Source: Novosphingobium sp.
GTDB lineage: Bacteria > Pseudomonadota > Alphaproteobacteria > Sphingomonadales > Sphingomonadaceae
Direction of reading: 5' to 3'
Assembly: GCA_013822005.1 (NCBI GenBank)
Contig: PNJT01000005.1
Location: 1-37,877 of the forward strand
DNA length: 37,877 bases
In this document: positions 16,925 through 24,812 of the stretch, piece after piece
Numbering within the stretch: position 1 is the first letter of the stretch
Layout: each line of letters begins with the position of its first letter
Program-made: the position numbers and the translations under genes
Notes under the pieces: generated by a model
Told to the model about the DNA's origin: nothing
Seen by the model: only the letters and a program-made list of their open reading frames with translations
The model's database searches: none

Positions 16925-18739
16925 GTGCGGTTTGCGCTGAAGCCCATGCTGGCAATTGCCGTCTTGGCGCTGGGTGCGCCGGGTCTGGCCATGCCCAAGG
17001 ATGCCGAGGGGAACTTCAAGGCGGCCAAGACTGCGCTGGCGCGCGGTGACGGGATCGCGGCCGAAGTCGAGCTGCAGAGCGCGGCCAAAGCCGGGGCAAG
17101 CCGGACTGAACTGTCCGCTTCGATGGGCGAGGCGCTGATCGCGCAGCGCGAATGGGGCAAGGCACGCGAATGGCTTGGCCCGGGACAGTTCGCCAAGGGT
17201 GAAGAAGCCTATGGCTGGCGCATGCTGGGCTTGCTTGAGCGGTTGCAAGGCAATCTTCCGGCCGCTGGCAAGGCGCTGGATCAGGCTCTGGCCATGGCCC
17301 CCAAGGACCCGCTGCTGTGGGTCGAGATCGGGCGGCTGCGCTATGTCGGGGGCGAGCACCTCCAGGCAATCGATGCGGCCGAGCGCGCGCTGGCTGCCGA
17401 CCCGGAGAATGTTCGGGCGCTTGAGTTCCGGGCACAATTGCTGCGCGATGCGGCGGGGCCGGTCGCGGCCTTGCCGCTCTACGAAAAAGCGCTGACGATT
17501 GCTCCCAAAGACCTGAACGTGCTGGGCGGCTATGCTGCCGCCTTGGGCGAGGCGGGCCGGGCCGAGCAGATGCTGGCGGTGACCCGGCGGATGCTGGCCC
17601 AGGACGCGAAGAACAAGCAGGCCTTTTACTTGCAGGCGGTGCTGGCCGCGCGCGCCGGCAATGTCGATCTTGGCCGGGCGATGCTGAACCGGATCGGGGA
17701 CAAGCTCGATGCCATGCCGGCCGCGCTGCTGCTGGCGGGCGCGCTGGAATTGCAGGCCGGTAACACCAATGTCGCGGCCAGGAAGCTGGCACTGCTGGTC
17801 GATCGCCAACCCGCCAACCAGCAAGCGCAAGTGTTGCTGGCCCGCGCGCTCTACGAGTCCGGGGATCACAACCAGCTGTTTGCACGCTTCTGGGGCCGGG
17901 CACTGCGCGGCGATGCCTCGCCCTATTTGCTCACCGTGCTGGGCCGCGCGCTCGAGGATCGCGGTGACCGCCTGACTGCCGCGCAATTTCTGGATCGCGC
18001 GGCTGCCGCGATTGACCAGCCGCTACAGCCGATTGCTGCACCCGCGCCGGGTGAGCTGGCCGCGCGCTGGGCGGCCAATCCTGCGGCGGCGGGTTTGGCG
18101 GTGCCCTATGTTCGCAGCTCGCTGGCGACCAACAACCTGGCCGAGGCCAGCAGCGCGGCGCAGAAGTTTCTCGATCTGCGGCCCGGTTCGGCCGAGGCAC
18201 TGGGGCTGGTCGGCGATGTCGAACTGGCCCAGGGCGCGGCGCAGTCGGCGCTGGAGCGTTACACGCTCTCGGCCAGGGTGCGCTTTCCGGCGCAGATGCT
18301 GCCGCGGATTGCCGGGGCCTATCAGCGGCTGGGGCAAGGCGGCATGGTTCAGCCGCTGACGGCGCAATTCCTCGCCGCTTTCCCGCGCAGCCGGATTGCG
18401 CTGCGGATGGCGGCCAATCAGGCCGCACTGGCTGGCGACTGGGCAGGCGCCCGGGCGATCCTTGAAAACCTGGTCCAACGCGGCGGCGGTGGCGACTGGC
18501 GGCTGCTCTGCGATCTCAGCCTGGCGCAATTGCGCGGCGGCGATGCCAAGGCTGCCAGTGACAGTGCGCGCAAGGCCTGGCTGCTCCAGCCCGCCAGCGC
18601 CTTGACCAACCAGGCCTACGGCATGGCCCTGGCCGAAGCGGGCGCCGATGCCGGACAGGCCCGGCAAGTGCTGGAAGCCGCGCGCCGGATCGGTGGGGAC
18701 AACCCGCTGCTGGTCGAAGCCCGCAAAAAGCTGAAGTAG
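16925..18739 (+). CDS. Exported TPR-repeat protein of the exopolysaccharide operon
   Basis: The ORF track starts at 16817 inside prsR; the first 36 residues there are out-of-context. A GTG at 16925 gives 604 residues beginning with a signal peptide (LKPMLAIAVLALGAPGLAMP) and is the better start. The rest is a run of helical tetratricopeptide repeats (for example LPAAGKALDQALAMAPKDPLLWVEIG and QAIDAAERALAADPENVRALEF, each quoted in part), with an Ala-rich C-terminal half. It should act in the periplasm as an assembly scaffold for polysaccharide export or protein sorting. PrsT, the TPR protein named for these loci, is usually larger (around 900 residues), so this may be a shorter relative. Confidence 0.85.
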   Translation: MRFALKPMLAIAVLALGAPGLAMPKDAEGNFKAAKTALARGDGIAAEVELQSAAKAGASRTELSASMGEALIAQREWGKAREWLGPGQFAKGEEAYGWRMLGLLERLQGNLPAAGKALDQALAMAPKDPLLWVEIGRLRYVGGEHLQAIDAAERALAADPENVRALEFRAQLLRDAAGPVAALPLYEKALTIAPKDLNVLGGYAAALGEAGRAEQMLAVTRRMLAQDAKNKQAFYLQAVLAARAGNVDLGRAMLNRIGDKLDAMPAALLLAGALELQAGNTNVAARKLALLVDRQPANQQAQVLLARALYESGDHNQLFARFWGRALRGDASPYLLTVLGRALEDRGDRLTAAQFLDRAAAAIDQPLQPIAAPAPGELAARWAANPAAAGLAVPYVRSSLATNNLAEASSAAQKFLDLRPGSAEALGLVGDVELAQGAAQSALERYTLSARVRFPAQMLPRIAGAYQRLGQGGMVQPLTAQFLAAFPRSRIALRMAANQAALAGDWAGARAILENLVQRGGGGDWRLLCDLSLAQLRGGDAKAASDSARKAWLLQPASALTNQAYGMALAEAGADAGQARQVLEAARRIGGDNPLLVEARKKLK

Positions 18740-18779
18740 CGCGGGACAGGACCGAACCTGCATCCCATCCCCGTCCATG

Positions 18780-18863
18780 CTGAGCTTGTCGAAGCATTGT
18801 CTTTTTCTTCGTGCCTCACGGCACGGTCGCCTGAAGAAAAGGGCAGTCCTTCGACAAGCTCAG
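18780..18863. repeat. Palindromic intergenic repeat (family A)
   Basis: Perfect 15-base inverted arms CTGAGCTTGTCGAAG (18780-18794) and CTTCGACAAGCTCAG (18849-18863) around a 54-base spacer. The same arms recur at 20059 and 24620. It lies between the TPR gene and the racemase gene on the same strand and may act as a terminator. Confidence 0.85.
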
Positions 18864-18982
18864 GACAGTCGGGGTTGGGGTGCAAGCCTGGGAATTTCTT
18901 CCCGCCGCGCTAACCCCCTCGACAAGTCCGCCGACCCGCTTAAAGGCAATTTCATCGCGCGATTAAATTCGAGGGTGAGAGC

Positions 18983-20041
18983 ATGGCAGGCGTTCTTCAG
19001 GGTGTGACCGTTATCGAACTGGCCGGGATCGGGCCGGGGCCGTTCTGCGGGATGATGCTGGCCGATCACGGCGCGCGGGTGATCCGGGTCGAGCGGCCGG
19101 GCACCAGCGGGCGGTTCGGCGACGGCGGCAACCGCGACATCCTGGGCCGCAATCGCGAGCGGATCGAACTCGACCTCAAGGACCCGGCGGCGATTACCCA
19201 GCTGAAAGAGTTGGTGAAGGGTGCCGATGCGCTGATCGAGGGCTATCGCCCCGGGGTGATCGAACGCATGGGGATCGGCCCCGATGTGCTGCTGGCGATC
19301 AACCCCAGGCTGGTGATCGGGCGGATGACCGGCTGGGGGCAGGACGGGCCGATGGCCCCGCTGGCCGGGCACGACATCAACTATATCGCGCTGGCGGGCG
19401 CGCTCCATTCCTATGGCCGTGCGGGCGAGAAGCCGACTTTCCCGGTCAATGCCGTGGGCGATTTCGGCGGCGGGGGCATGATGCTGGCCTTCGGCGTAGT
19501 CGCAGGCGTCCTGTATGCGCGTTCGGGCGGGCAGGGCCAGGTGGTGGACTGCGCGATGGTCGATGGCGCGGCGATCCTTTCGGCGATGACCTATACGTTC
19601 CTGGGCAACGGCCAGTGGCGCGACGAGCGCGGGGTCAACCTGCTCGATGGCGGCACGCATTTCTATGACACCTACGAAACCAGCGACGGAAAGTGGATCT
19701 CGCTCGGCTCGATCGAACCGCAGTTCTATGCCTTGCTGCTGGAAAAGACCGGCCTGACCGGCGATCCCGATTTCGCCCAGCAGATGAACCCGATGAAATG
19801 GGGCGAACTCAAGGAGCGCATGACCGCGCTGATCCTGACCAAGGCCCGCGACGAATGGTGCGCGATCATGGACGGGACCGACATCTGCTTCGCCCCGGTC
19901 CTCAGCCTCAAGGAAGCGCCGCAGCATCCGCACAATGTGGCGCGATCGACCTTCGTGGAGGACGGCGGGATGGTGCAGCCAGCACCGGCACCGCGCTTCT
20001 CCGTCACCCCCGCGCCACCGGTTAGGCTCGCAGGGCGTTAG
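18983..20041 (+). CDS. Alpha-methylacyl-CoA racemase (CaiB/BaiF family)
   Basis: Family III CoA-transferase fold, 352 residues. Known residues of the Mycobacterium racemase (His126, Asp156, Glu241) line up here as His130 (GHDINY), Asp160 (VGDFGGGG) and Glu245 (SIEPQF), all shifted by exactly four, which favours racemase over CoA-transferase activity. The enzyme interconverts R and S 2-methylacyl-CoA esters so that branched fatty acids or sterol side chains can enter beta-oxidation. It has a GAGGGTGAGAGC stretch before the ATG. It stands alone between two family-A repeats. No beta-oxidation genes are adjacent. Confidence 0.88.
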   Translation: MAGVLQGVTVIELAGIGPGPFCGMMLADHGARVIRVERPGTSGRFGDGGNRDILGRNRERIELDLKDPAAITQLKELVKGADALIEGYRPGVIERMGIGPDVLLAINPRLVIGRMTGWGQDGPMAPLAGHDINYIALAGALHSYGRAGEKPTFPVNAVGDFGGGGMMLAFGVVAGVLYARSGGQGQVVDCAMVDGAAILSAMTYTFLGNGQWRDERGVNLLDGGTHFYDTYETSDGKWISLGSIEPQFYALLLEKTGLTGDPDFAQQMNPMKWGELKERMTALILTKARDEWCAIMDGTDICFAPVLSLKEAPQHPHNVARSTFVEDGGMVQPAPAPRFSVTPAPPVRLAGR

Positions 20042-20050
20042 TCCCCAAAC

Positions 20051-20140
20051 CCGTTCGCCCTGAGCTTGTCGAAGGGCCGTACTTCTTCTTGCCGAGGTCT
20101 GAAGAACAGGACAGTCCTTCGACAAGCTCAGGACGAACGG
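20051..20140. repeat. Palindromic intergenic repeat (family A), best-preserved copy
   Basis: Ends CCGTTCG / CGAACGG enclose perfect inner arms CCTGAGCTTGTCGAAGG (20059-20075) and CCTTCGACAAGCTCAGG (20116-20132). It lies between the racemase stop and the symporter start, leaving only 15 bases for the symporter ribosome site. Confidence 0.9.
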
Positions 20141-20155
20141 AGTCAGGGTAGGGCC

Positions 20156-21118
20156 ATGTTGAGCCGGGTTGATCCGATGGTGCGGCTGCTCTTGGCCGCG
20201 ATCGCGCTGGCCTTGGTGCTGCCGGTGCAGGGCGAGTGGCGCGGAGCGGCGCAGTTCGTCTCGAACGCGGCGGTGTTCCTGCTGTTCTTCCTCAACGGCG
20301 TGCGACTGCCCCGGCACGAAGTGATGGCCGGGATCGGCAACCACCGGCTGCTCTGGCCGCTGGTGCTGTGGTGTTACGGCGCAATGGCGCTGGCCGGGTG
20401 GCTGGTCTGGCAAGGCGGGCAGGGCTGGATGCCGCCGCTGCTGGCGCTGGGGTTCCTTTACCTCGGCTGCCTGCCTTCGACCGTGCAGTCGGCCACGGCC
20501 TATAGTTCGCTGGCGGGCGGCAATGTCGCCAGTTCGGTGGTCGCCGCGGCCTTGCTCAACCTGCTGGGGGTGTTCATCACCGCGCCGTTGTTTTCGGCGC
20601 TGGCCGGATCGGCAAATGCCGGGTTCAATGCCGATGGGCTGATCAAAGTGGTGGGCATCCTGCTGGTGCCCTTCATCCTGGGTCAGCTTGCGCAGGGTCG
20701 GCTGGGGGGCTGGGTCAAAGGCAACCGTCCGCTGGTGACCGGCATGGACCGGACCTCAATCGCCATCGCGGTCTATGTCGCTTTCTCAGGCGCGGTCGAG
20801 CAGCGCTTCTGGACCCAGATTGATGCTGCCGGGTGGCTGTGGTTGGGCTCTGGTGTCGCTTTGGTGCTATTGGTCGGGCACTTTGGTGCATGGTTGGTGA
20901 GCGGCGTGTTACGGCTTGATCGCCCCAACCGGATCACCATGCTCTATGCCGGCGCGCAAAAGAGCATCGCGATGGGCGCGCCTTTGGCAGCCGTGCTGTT
21001 CCCCCCGGCAGTGGCCGGAGTGATCCTGCTGCCGATCCTGCTTTACCACCTGGTCCAGCTGGTCCTGGCCGCCCCGATCGCCGCACGGCTCAACGCTACT
21101 AATACCAACCTGCACTGA
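20156..21118 (+). CDS. Bile acid:sodium symporter family protein (YfeH-like)
   Basis: Inner-membrane protein of 320 residues with about nine to ten hydrophobic helices. The pattern LLFFLNGVRLP, GFLYLGCLPSTVQSATAYSSLAGGN (in part) and YAGAQKSIAMGAPLAAVLFPP is that of the SBF-like family to which E. coli YfeH belongs. The crossover region with Ser/Thr/Gln around CLPSTVQS matches the sodium-binding part of the fold. The true substrate is unknown. The ORF-track start at 20066 lies in the repeat, so the ATG at 20156 is chosen. The last codons and stop lie inside a 20-base perfect inverted repeat, so the C-terminus NTNLH is contributed by a repeat element. Confidence 0.87.
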   Translation: MLSRVDPMVRLLLAAIALALVLPVQGEWRGAAQFVSNAAVFLLFFLNGVRLPRHEVMAGIGNHRLLWPLVLWCYGAMALAGWLVWQGGQGWMPPLLALGFLYLGCLPSTVQSATAYSSLAGGNVASSVVAAALLNLLGVFITAPLFSALAGSANAGFNADGLIKVVGILLVPFILGQLAQGRLGGWVKGNRPLVTGMDRTSIAIAVYVAFSGAVEQRFWTQIDAAGWLWLGSGVALVLLVGHFGAWLVSGVLRLDRPNRITMLYAGAQKSIAMGAPLAAVLFPPAVAGVILLPILLYHLVQLVLAAPIAARLNATNTNLH

Positions 21119-21156
21119 TCCTGACCCATGAGGACGGGATCAGTGCAGGTTGGTAT
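21102..21156. repeat. 20-bp perfect inverted repeat overlapping the symporter stop
   Basis: The left arm ATACCAACCTGCACTGATCC (21102-21121) is exactly inverted at 21137-21156 with a 15-base loop. The last codons and TGA of the symporter gene sit in the left arm. There is no T run, but the very stable hairpin could terminate or protect the transcript. Confidence 0.9.
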
Positions 21157-21244
21157 AAGGCCGCCTTCGGCCCGACAAGCTCAGCCTAGGCGGGTTTAGG
21201 GTTAGGCCCCGCGCGTCCTGACGACATTTCGCAGAAACGCGAAG

Positions 21245-21330
21245 CCCCTCCCATGTGGGGAGGGGTTGGGGTGGGGGTTCCACGCTGGCGTCGAGCCCCA
21301 CCCCCGACCCCTTCCCGCCGGGGAGGGGAG
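21245..21330. repeat. Palindromic intergenic repeat (family B)
   Basis: Two GC-rich hairpins, CCCCTCCC..GGGAGGGG and CCCCTTCCC..GGGGAGGGG, face each other around a central GGTGGGGGTTCC/ CCACCCCCG pairing. The same layout recurs at 22877, 26507 and, with another stem, at 28669. Confidence 0.75.
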
Positions 21331-21360
21331 AACGCGGCATCAACTCAATGCCATCTGGCC

Positions 21361-21627
21361 CTAAGCCGCCTCGCTCAGCCGTACCGCCACCAACGAAGGC
21401 CGCGCCAACCGCACCTTGCGGACCGGCAGCGCCACAACCGTCCCGTCGTTCCACGAAACCACCGTCTCAGTGATGGTAAAGCGCATTTCGCGCGTGAGGG
21501 GAGTGGCAGCCAACTCCTCCCGCACCGCCTTGAACGCCGGAACCGCCGTACGCACCATCTGGACCAGCGAGCCCAGCGAAACGACCAGGGTGACTGCCAA
21601 AAGAACCGAAAACTCCGCACCCATCAT
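21361..21627 (-). CDS. Small membrane-anchored protein of unknown function
   Basis: 88 residues with a hydrophobic N-terminal helix at about 5-22 (EFSVLLAVTLVVSLGSLVQMV) and a 60-residue soluble part that looks beta-rich (REMRFTITETVVSWNDGTVVALPVRKVR, quoted in part). Two adjacent ATG codons open the frame. I do not recognise a family. The overlapping ORF 21375-21620 in the next frame is Arg/Trp-rich and is a shadow. Coding support is moderate: amino-acid composition is sensible and the frame ends just beside a family-B repeat. Confidence 0.6.
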   Translation of the reverse strand: MMGAEFSVLLAVTLVVSLGSLVQMVRTAVPAFKAVREELAATPLTREMRFTITETVVSWNDGTVVALPVRKVRLARPSLVAVRLSEAA

Positions 21628-21988
21628 CGCCCAAACCTCTCACCCGCGCCCTGTGGAAGGGCTTGTGGAAAACCTGTGGAGCGGTTAGGAAGAGTTCCTG
21701 TTTCGTTCCAGTGGGGTCTTTGTTTCTGATTTGTTCTGGTGTGTCAAGTGGGAAATGCCTGGCCTTTGTGTTGTCGAAGCGGACCATATCAATCGCTCGC
21801 GAGGATGCTTATTGTGAGTGATCCTCGGATAATGCGGGGTTGTTGCAGACTGTTGCCGCCCTTTTGCCATGCGAAAACGCTCTTTTGACACGCCAAGCAC
21901 CTATGCTATCGGCACGAAAGGAAGGGATGGCCTGCTGCCGGTTTGATGGACACCGAGATAAGGTGTTTTATCGAACTGGAGGACCAGC
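21628..21988. other. 360-base stretch without a convincing gene
   Basis: It holds TGTGGAAAA-like strings near 21650-21680 (see rejected items) and an imperfect inverted pair GAGGAT/ATCCTC at 21801-21826. From roughly 21930 there is AT-richer sequence leading into the transposase-like ORF, ending in AACTGGAGGACCAGC, a good ribosome site. This last part is probably the left end of a decayed IS3-family element. Its exact terminal repeat could not be fixed. Confidence 0.5.
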
Positions 21989-22189
21989 ATGGAACGAAGG
22001 AAGTTTACGCGCGAGTTTAAGCTCGAGGCAGTGAGGCTGATCAAGGACTACCTGGGCGTTTCCGACGAAAGCCACATTTTCTTCTGCGGCATCGCGATCG
22101 GTTACGGGATTGCCGACGATCCGGTGAACCAGTTTGACCGCAAGCGCGAGCCGCTGGACAGCAAGGTCAAGTTTCTGGGCTTTGAATAG
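21989..22189 (+). pseudogene. Chimeric ORF: IS3-type OrfA start fused to nitroreductase C-terminus
   Basis: 66 residues. Residues 1-20 (MERRKFTREFKLEAVRLIKD) match the start of IS3-family transposase OrfA. Residues 21-66 (YLGVSDESHIFFCGIAIGYG, then VNQFDRKREPLDSKVKFLGF, quoted in part) match the C-terminal tail of a nitroreductase. They align with the tail of the intact gene just downstream (DIPEDHIFFSGCAIGWGDRDAAVNQF, in part). The join is in frame at about 22048/22049. The simplest reading is that an IS inserted in a nitroreductase paralogue, followed by deletion of everything between. A GGAGG site and ATG make it translatable, but neither half carries a full domain. Confidence 0.8.
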
Positions 22190-22199
22190 GGGCATATCC

Positions 22200-22871
22200 A
22201 TGGACGTTTCGGAAGCCGTCGCCAGCCGCCGCTCGATCCGCGCATTCCTCGACAAGCCGGTCGATCAGGCCGTGCTGCGACGGGTATTGGAGAAGGCCCA
22301 GAACGCGCCGTCGGGCGGCAATACCCAGCCGTGGAACGCGGTGATGCTGACCGGCGAACCGCTGGCCAAGCTGATCGACCTGGTCGCCGAAACGATCCCG
22401 CAGGGGCTGGCCGCCTATTCGGCCGAGTATCCGATCTATCCGGCCGAGCTGGAAGGCCGCTATGCCGCCAGCCGCTTTGGCGTGGGCGAGGCGATGTACG
22501 CTGCCCTCGAAATCCCGCGCGAGGACAAGGCCCAGCGAATGGACGTGTTCCGCAACAACTTCCGTGCCTTCGGCGCGCCGGTGCTGATGCTGGTCCACAC
22601 GCCCCGCTATATGGGCCTGCCGCAGTGGAGCGACATCGGCATGTGGCTGCAGACCGTGATGCTGCTGCTGCGCGAGGAAGGGCTCGATTCGTGCGGGCAA
22701 GAGGCCTGGGCGGTTTACCAGAAGCAGATCCGCGAAGTGGTGGATATCCCGGAAGACCACATCTTCTTCAGCGGCTGCGCGATCGGCTGGGGCGACCGCG
22801 ATGCGGCGGTAAACCAGTTCCCGGTCCCGCGCGTGGGGATCGACGAGGCCGTGACCTGGGTGGGGTTTTGA
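22200..22871 (+). CDS. Nitroreductase family protein
   Basis: FMN-dependent NAD(P)H oxidoreductase of 223 residues. The start of the fold is clear (VASRRSIRAFLDKPV, then NAPSGGNTQPWNAVML), with the FMN-binding Arg-Arg-Ser motif near residue 10 and Ser-Gly-Gly-Asn near 40. The middle has DIGMWLQTVMLLLREEGLDSC, and the tail CAIGWGDRDAAVNQFPVPR closes the flavin site. Family members reduce nitroaromatics, quinones or enones, so the natural substrate is open. The ATG at 22200 replaces the ORF-track start at 22134, which lies in the preceding chimeric ORF. Being next to a decayed paralogue tail suggests an ancestral tandem pair. Confidence 0.92.
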   Translation: MDVSEAVASRRSIRAFLDKPVDQAVLRRVLEKAQNAPSGGNTQPWNAVMLTGEPLAKLIDLVAETIPQGLAAYSAEYPIYPAELEGRYAASRFGVGEAMYAALEIPREDKAQRMDVFRNNFRAFGAPVLMLVHTPRYMGLPQWSDIGMWLQTVMLLLREEGLDSCGQEAWAVYQKQIREVVDIPEDHIFFSGCAIGWGDRDAAVNQFPVPRVGIDEAVTWVGF

Positions 22872-22876
22872 ACAGT

Positions 22877-22983
22877 CCCCCTCCCGCATGCGGGAGGGGT
22901 TAGGGGTGGGCCAGTCCGCCTCAATCTAGAGCTCCGCTTTCCTTGACTCACCCACCCCCAACCCCTCCCGCAAGCGGGAGGGG
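22877..22983. repeat. Palindromic intergenic repeat (family B)
   Basis: Two perfect nine-base hairpins CCCCTCCCG-CATG-CGGGAGGGG (ending 22899) and CCCCTCCCG-CAAG-CGGGAGGGG (22962-22983, to the last G) flank a 60-base spacer with GGGGTGGG/CCCACCCC also inverted. It lies between nitroreductase and cysS. Confidence 0.9.
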
Positions 22984-23020
22984 AGTTGACCGGCGCGTCT
23001 CGATGCGTAAGGCCCGCGGC

Positions 23021-24583
23021 ATGTCAGACGCAATTCCCCTCAAGTTGTTCAACAGCCTGACCCGCCAGCTGGAACCGTTCCAGCCCGTCCATCCGGGAGT
23101 CCCGGGGGAGCCGGACAAGCCGGCGGAGGCGCGCGTCTATACCTGCGGGCCGACGGTCTATAACTACCCCCACATCGGCAACATGCGCGCCTATGTCTTT
23201 GCCGACGTGCTGGGCCGCACGCTCAGCTTCAAGGGCTACAAGCTGACCCACGTGATCAACATCACCGATGTGGGCCACCTGACCGACGATGCCGATGCCG
23301 GCGAAGACAAGATGGAGAAGGTGGCGGCCGAGAAGGCGCAGTCGATCTGGGACATCGCCCGCCACTACACCGAAGCCTATTGGGCCGACATCAAGGCGCT
23401 GAACATCCGCCAGCCGGCCCAGTGGACCATCGCCACCGATTACATCGATGAGATGATCCAGTTCGCCAAGGCCATTGCCGACAAGCACTGCTATGAACTG
23501 GACAGCGGGCTCTATTTCGACGTCTCGACCGTCGCCGATTACGGTCGCCTGGCCCGCGCCCAGACCGAGGACGGCGCCAATGAAATTATGGGCCGGATCG
23601 ACGAGGTTGAGGGCAAGCGCAACGCCGCCGACTTCGCGATCTGGCGCAAGACCCCGCCGGGCGAGAAGCGTCAGATGGAATGGGATTCGCCGTGGGGCCG
23701 GGGTGCGCCCGGCTGGCACCTTGAATGCTCGGTGATGAGCGGCGCGGTGCTGGGCTTTCCCTTCGATATCCACACCGGCGGGATCGACCACCGCGAAATC
23801 CACCACCCCAACGAGATCGCCCAGAACCAGGCGCATTGCTGCACCAATGGTTTGGATGTTGCATCAAATTCGGGTGCCAACGTGTGGATGCACAACAATT
23901 TCCTGATCGAACGCAGCGGCAAGATGAGCAAGAGCAGCGGCGAATTCCTGCGCCTGCAACTGCTGATCGACAAGGGCTATCACCCGCTGGCCTACCGGCT
24001 GATGTGCCTGCAGGCGCATTACCGGAGTGAGCTGGAGTTCAGCTGGGAGGGTTTGCAGGCCGCGCTGGTGCGGTTGAAGCGGATGGTGATGGCTGTCACC
24101 CAACTCAAAGCTCGTCATGCTGAACTTGTTTCAGCATCCATCGCGCCGTCGCAGGCATCGGTTGAAGGCGAGAAATGGACCCTGAAACAAGTTCAGGGTG
24201 ACGAATTTGAGATGTTTGTCGATCTGGTGATCAATTTTGAAGCGTCGGTATCTGACGATCTGAACACTCCGATTGCTGTTACTCTGCTTGAAGACGTTTT
24301 GGCCAAAAAGAAGGTGACGCCGGAGAAGAAGCTCGAAGTTCTGGCCGCGATGGATGCCGTCTTGGGCCTCAATCTCCTGACCTTGGAACGCCAGGACCTC
24401 CGCATCCGCCCCAAAGCCGCGACCATCACCGAAGCCGAAATCGACGCCAGGCTGGCCGAGCGCAAGGAGGCCCGCGCGGCGAAGGACTTTGCCCGGTCGG
24501 ACGCCTTGCGCGATGAGCTTGCGGCTGCCGGGGTCGAGGTGATGGATGGCGATTCGCTGGGGTGGGAGTGGAAACTGGGGTAA
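23021..24583 (+). CDS. cysS: Cysteinyl-tRNA synthetase with in-frame palindromic insertion
   Basis: Charges tRNA-Cys. 520 residues from the ATG at 23021; an ATG at 23003 would add six residues and the ORF-track start at 22943 lies in a repeat. Class I motifs are HIGN (51-54) and KMSKS (301-305). Zinc ligands are likely from YTCGPTVY, WHLECSVM and the HREIHH stretch. Residues about 365-395 (RHAELVSASI, then WTLKQVQGDE) are encoded by a palindromic repeat and have no place in the family. They fall between the stem-contact region (HYRSELEFSWEGL) and the conserved SDDLNTPIAV helix, probably on a surface loop. The gene stays in frame and is presumably functional as the essential enzyme. Base composition dips just after the insertion. 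Confidence 0.95.
   Translation: MSDAIPLKLFNSLTRQLEPFQPVHPGVPGEPDKPAEARVYTCGPTVYNYPHIGNMRAYVFADVLGRTLSFKGYKLTHVINITDVGHLTDDADAGEDKMEKVAAEKAQSIWDIARHYTEAYWADIKALNIRQPAQWTIATDYIDEMIQFAKAIADKHCYELDSGLYFDVSTVADYGRLARAQTEDGANEIMGRIDEVEGKRNAADFAIWRKTPPGEKRQMEWDSPWGRGAPGWHLECSVMSGAVLGFPFDIHTGGIDHREIHHPNEIAQNQAHCCTNGLDVASNSGANVWMHNNFLIERSGKMSKSSGEFLRLQLLIDKGYHPLAYRLMCLQAHYRSELEFSWEGLQAALVRLKRMVMAVTQLKARHAELVSASIAPSQASVEGEKWTLKQVQGDEFEMFVDLVINFEASVSDDLNTPIAVTLLEDVLAKKKVTPEKKLEVLAAMDAVLGLNLLTLERQDLRIRPKAATITEAEIDARLAERKEARAAKDFARSDALRDELAAAGVEVMDGDSLGWEWKLG
24113..24203. repeat. Palindromic element inside cysS
   Basis: Ends CGTCA/TGACG enclose perfect 15-base arms CTGAACTTGTTTCAG (24120-24134) and CTGAAACAAGTTCAG (24182-24196). 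Each arm is itself a hairpin, ATGCTGAA-CTTGT-TTCAGCAT on the left. The 91-base element is read through in frame as part of CysS. Confidence 0.92.
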
Positions 24584-24607
24584 TCCAGCCACAACCCGCC
24601 ACCCAAA

Positions 24608-24708
24608 CCCGTCTGTCCTGAGCTTGGCGAAGGATTGCCCTTCTTTCTGCGTTTGCACCTGAACCACGAAGAAGAGGAGAGTCCTTCGACAAGCTCAGGA
24701 CGAACGGG
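24608..24708. repeat. Palindromic intergenic repeat (family A)
   Basis: Starts CCCGT and ends ACGGG, with arms CCTGAGCTTGGCGAAGG and CCTTCGACAAGCTCAGG differing at one base. It follows the cysS stop and probably acts in transcript termination. Confidence 0.85.
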
Positions 24709-24812
24709 AAGTGCCCTAGGGTTTTGGGGCCAGTTCTGACGCCTTCGTGCAAGCGGCGCTTGGCAAGGCAGGCCAGGCTGTGCATCAACTGCACTGCACC
24801 TGAGGGCCTTCG

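Noticed and set aside
21650-21682. TGTGGAAAA and CTGTGGA strings resembling DnaA boxes
   Set aside because: Matches are imperfect, there is no AT-rich unwinding region or replication gene nearby, and short matches are expected by chance.
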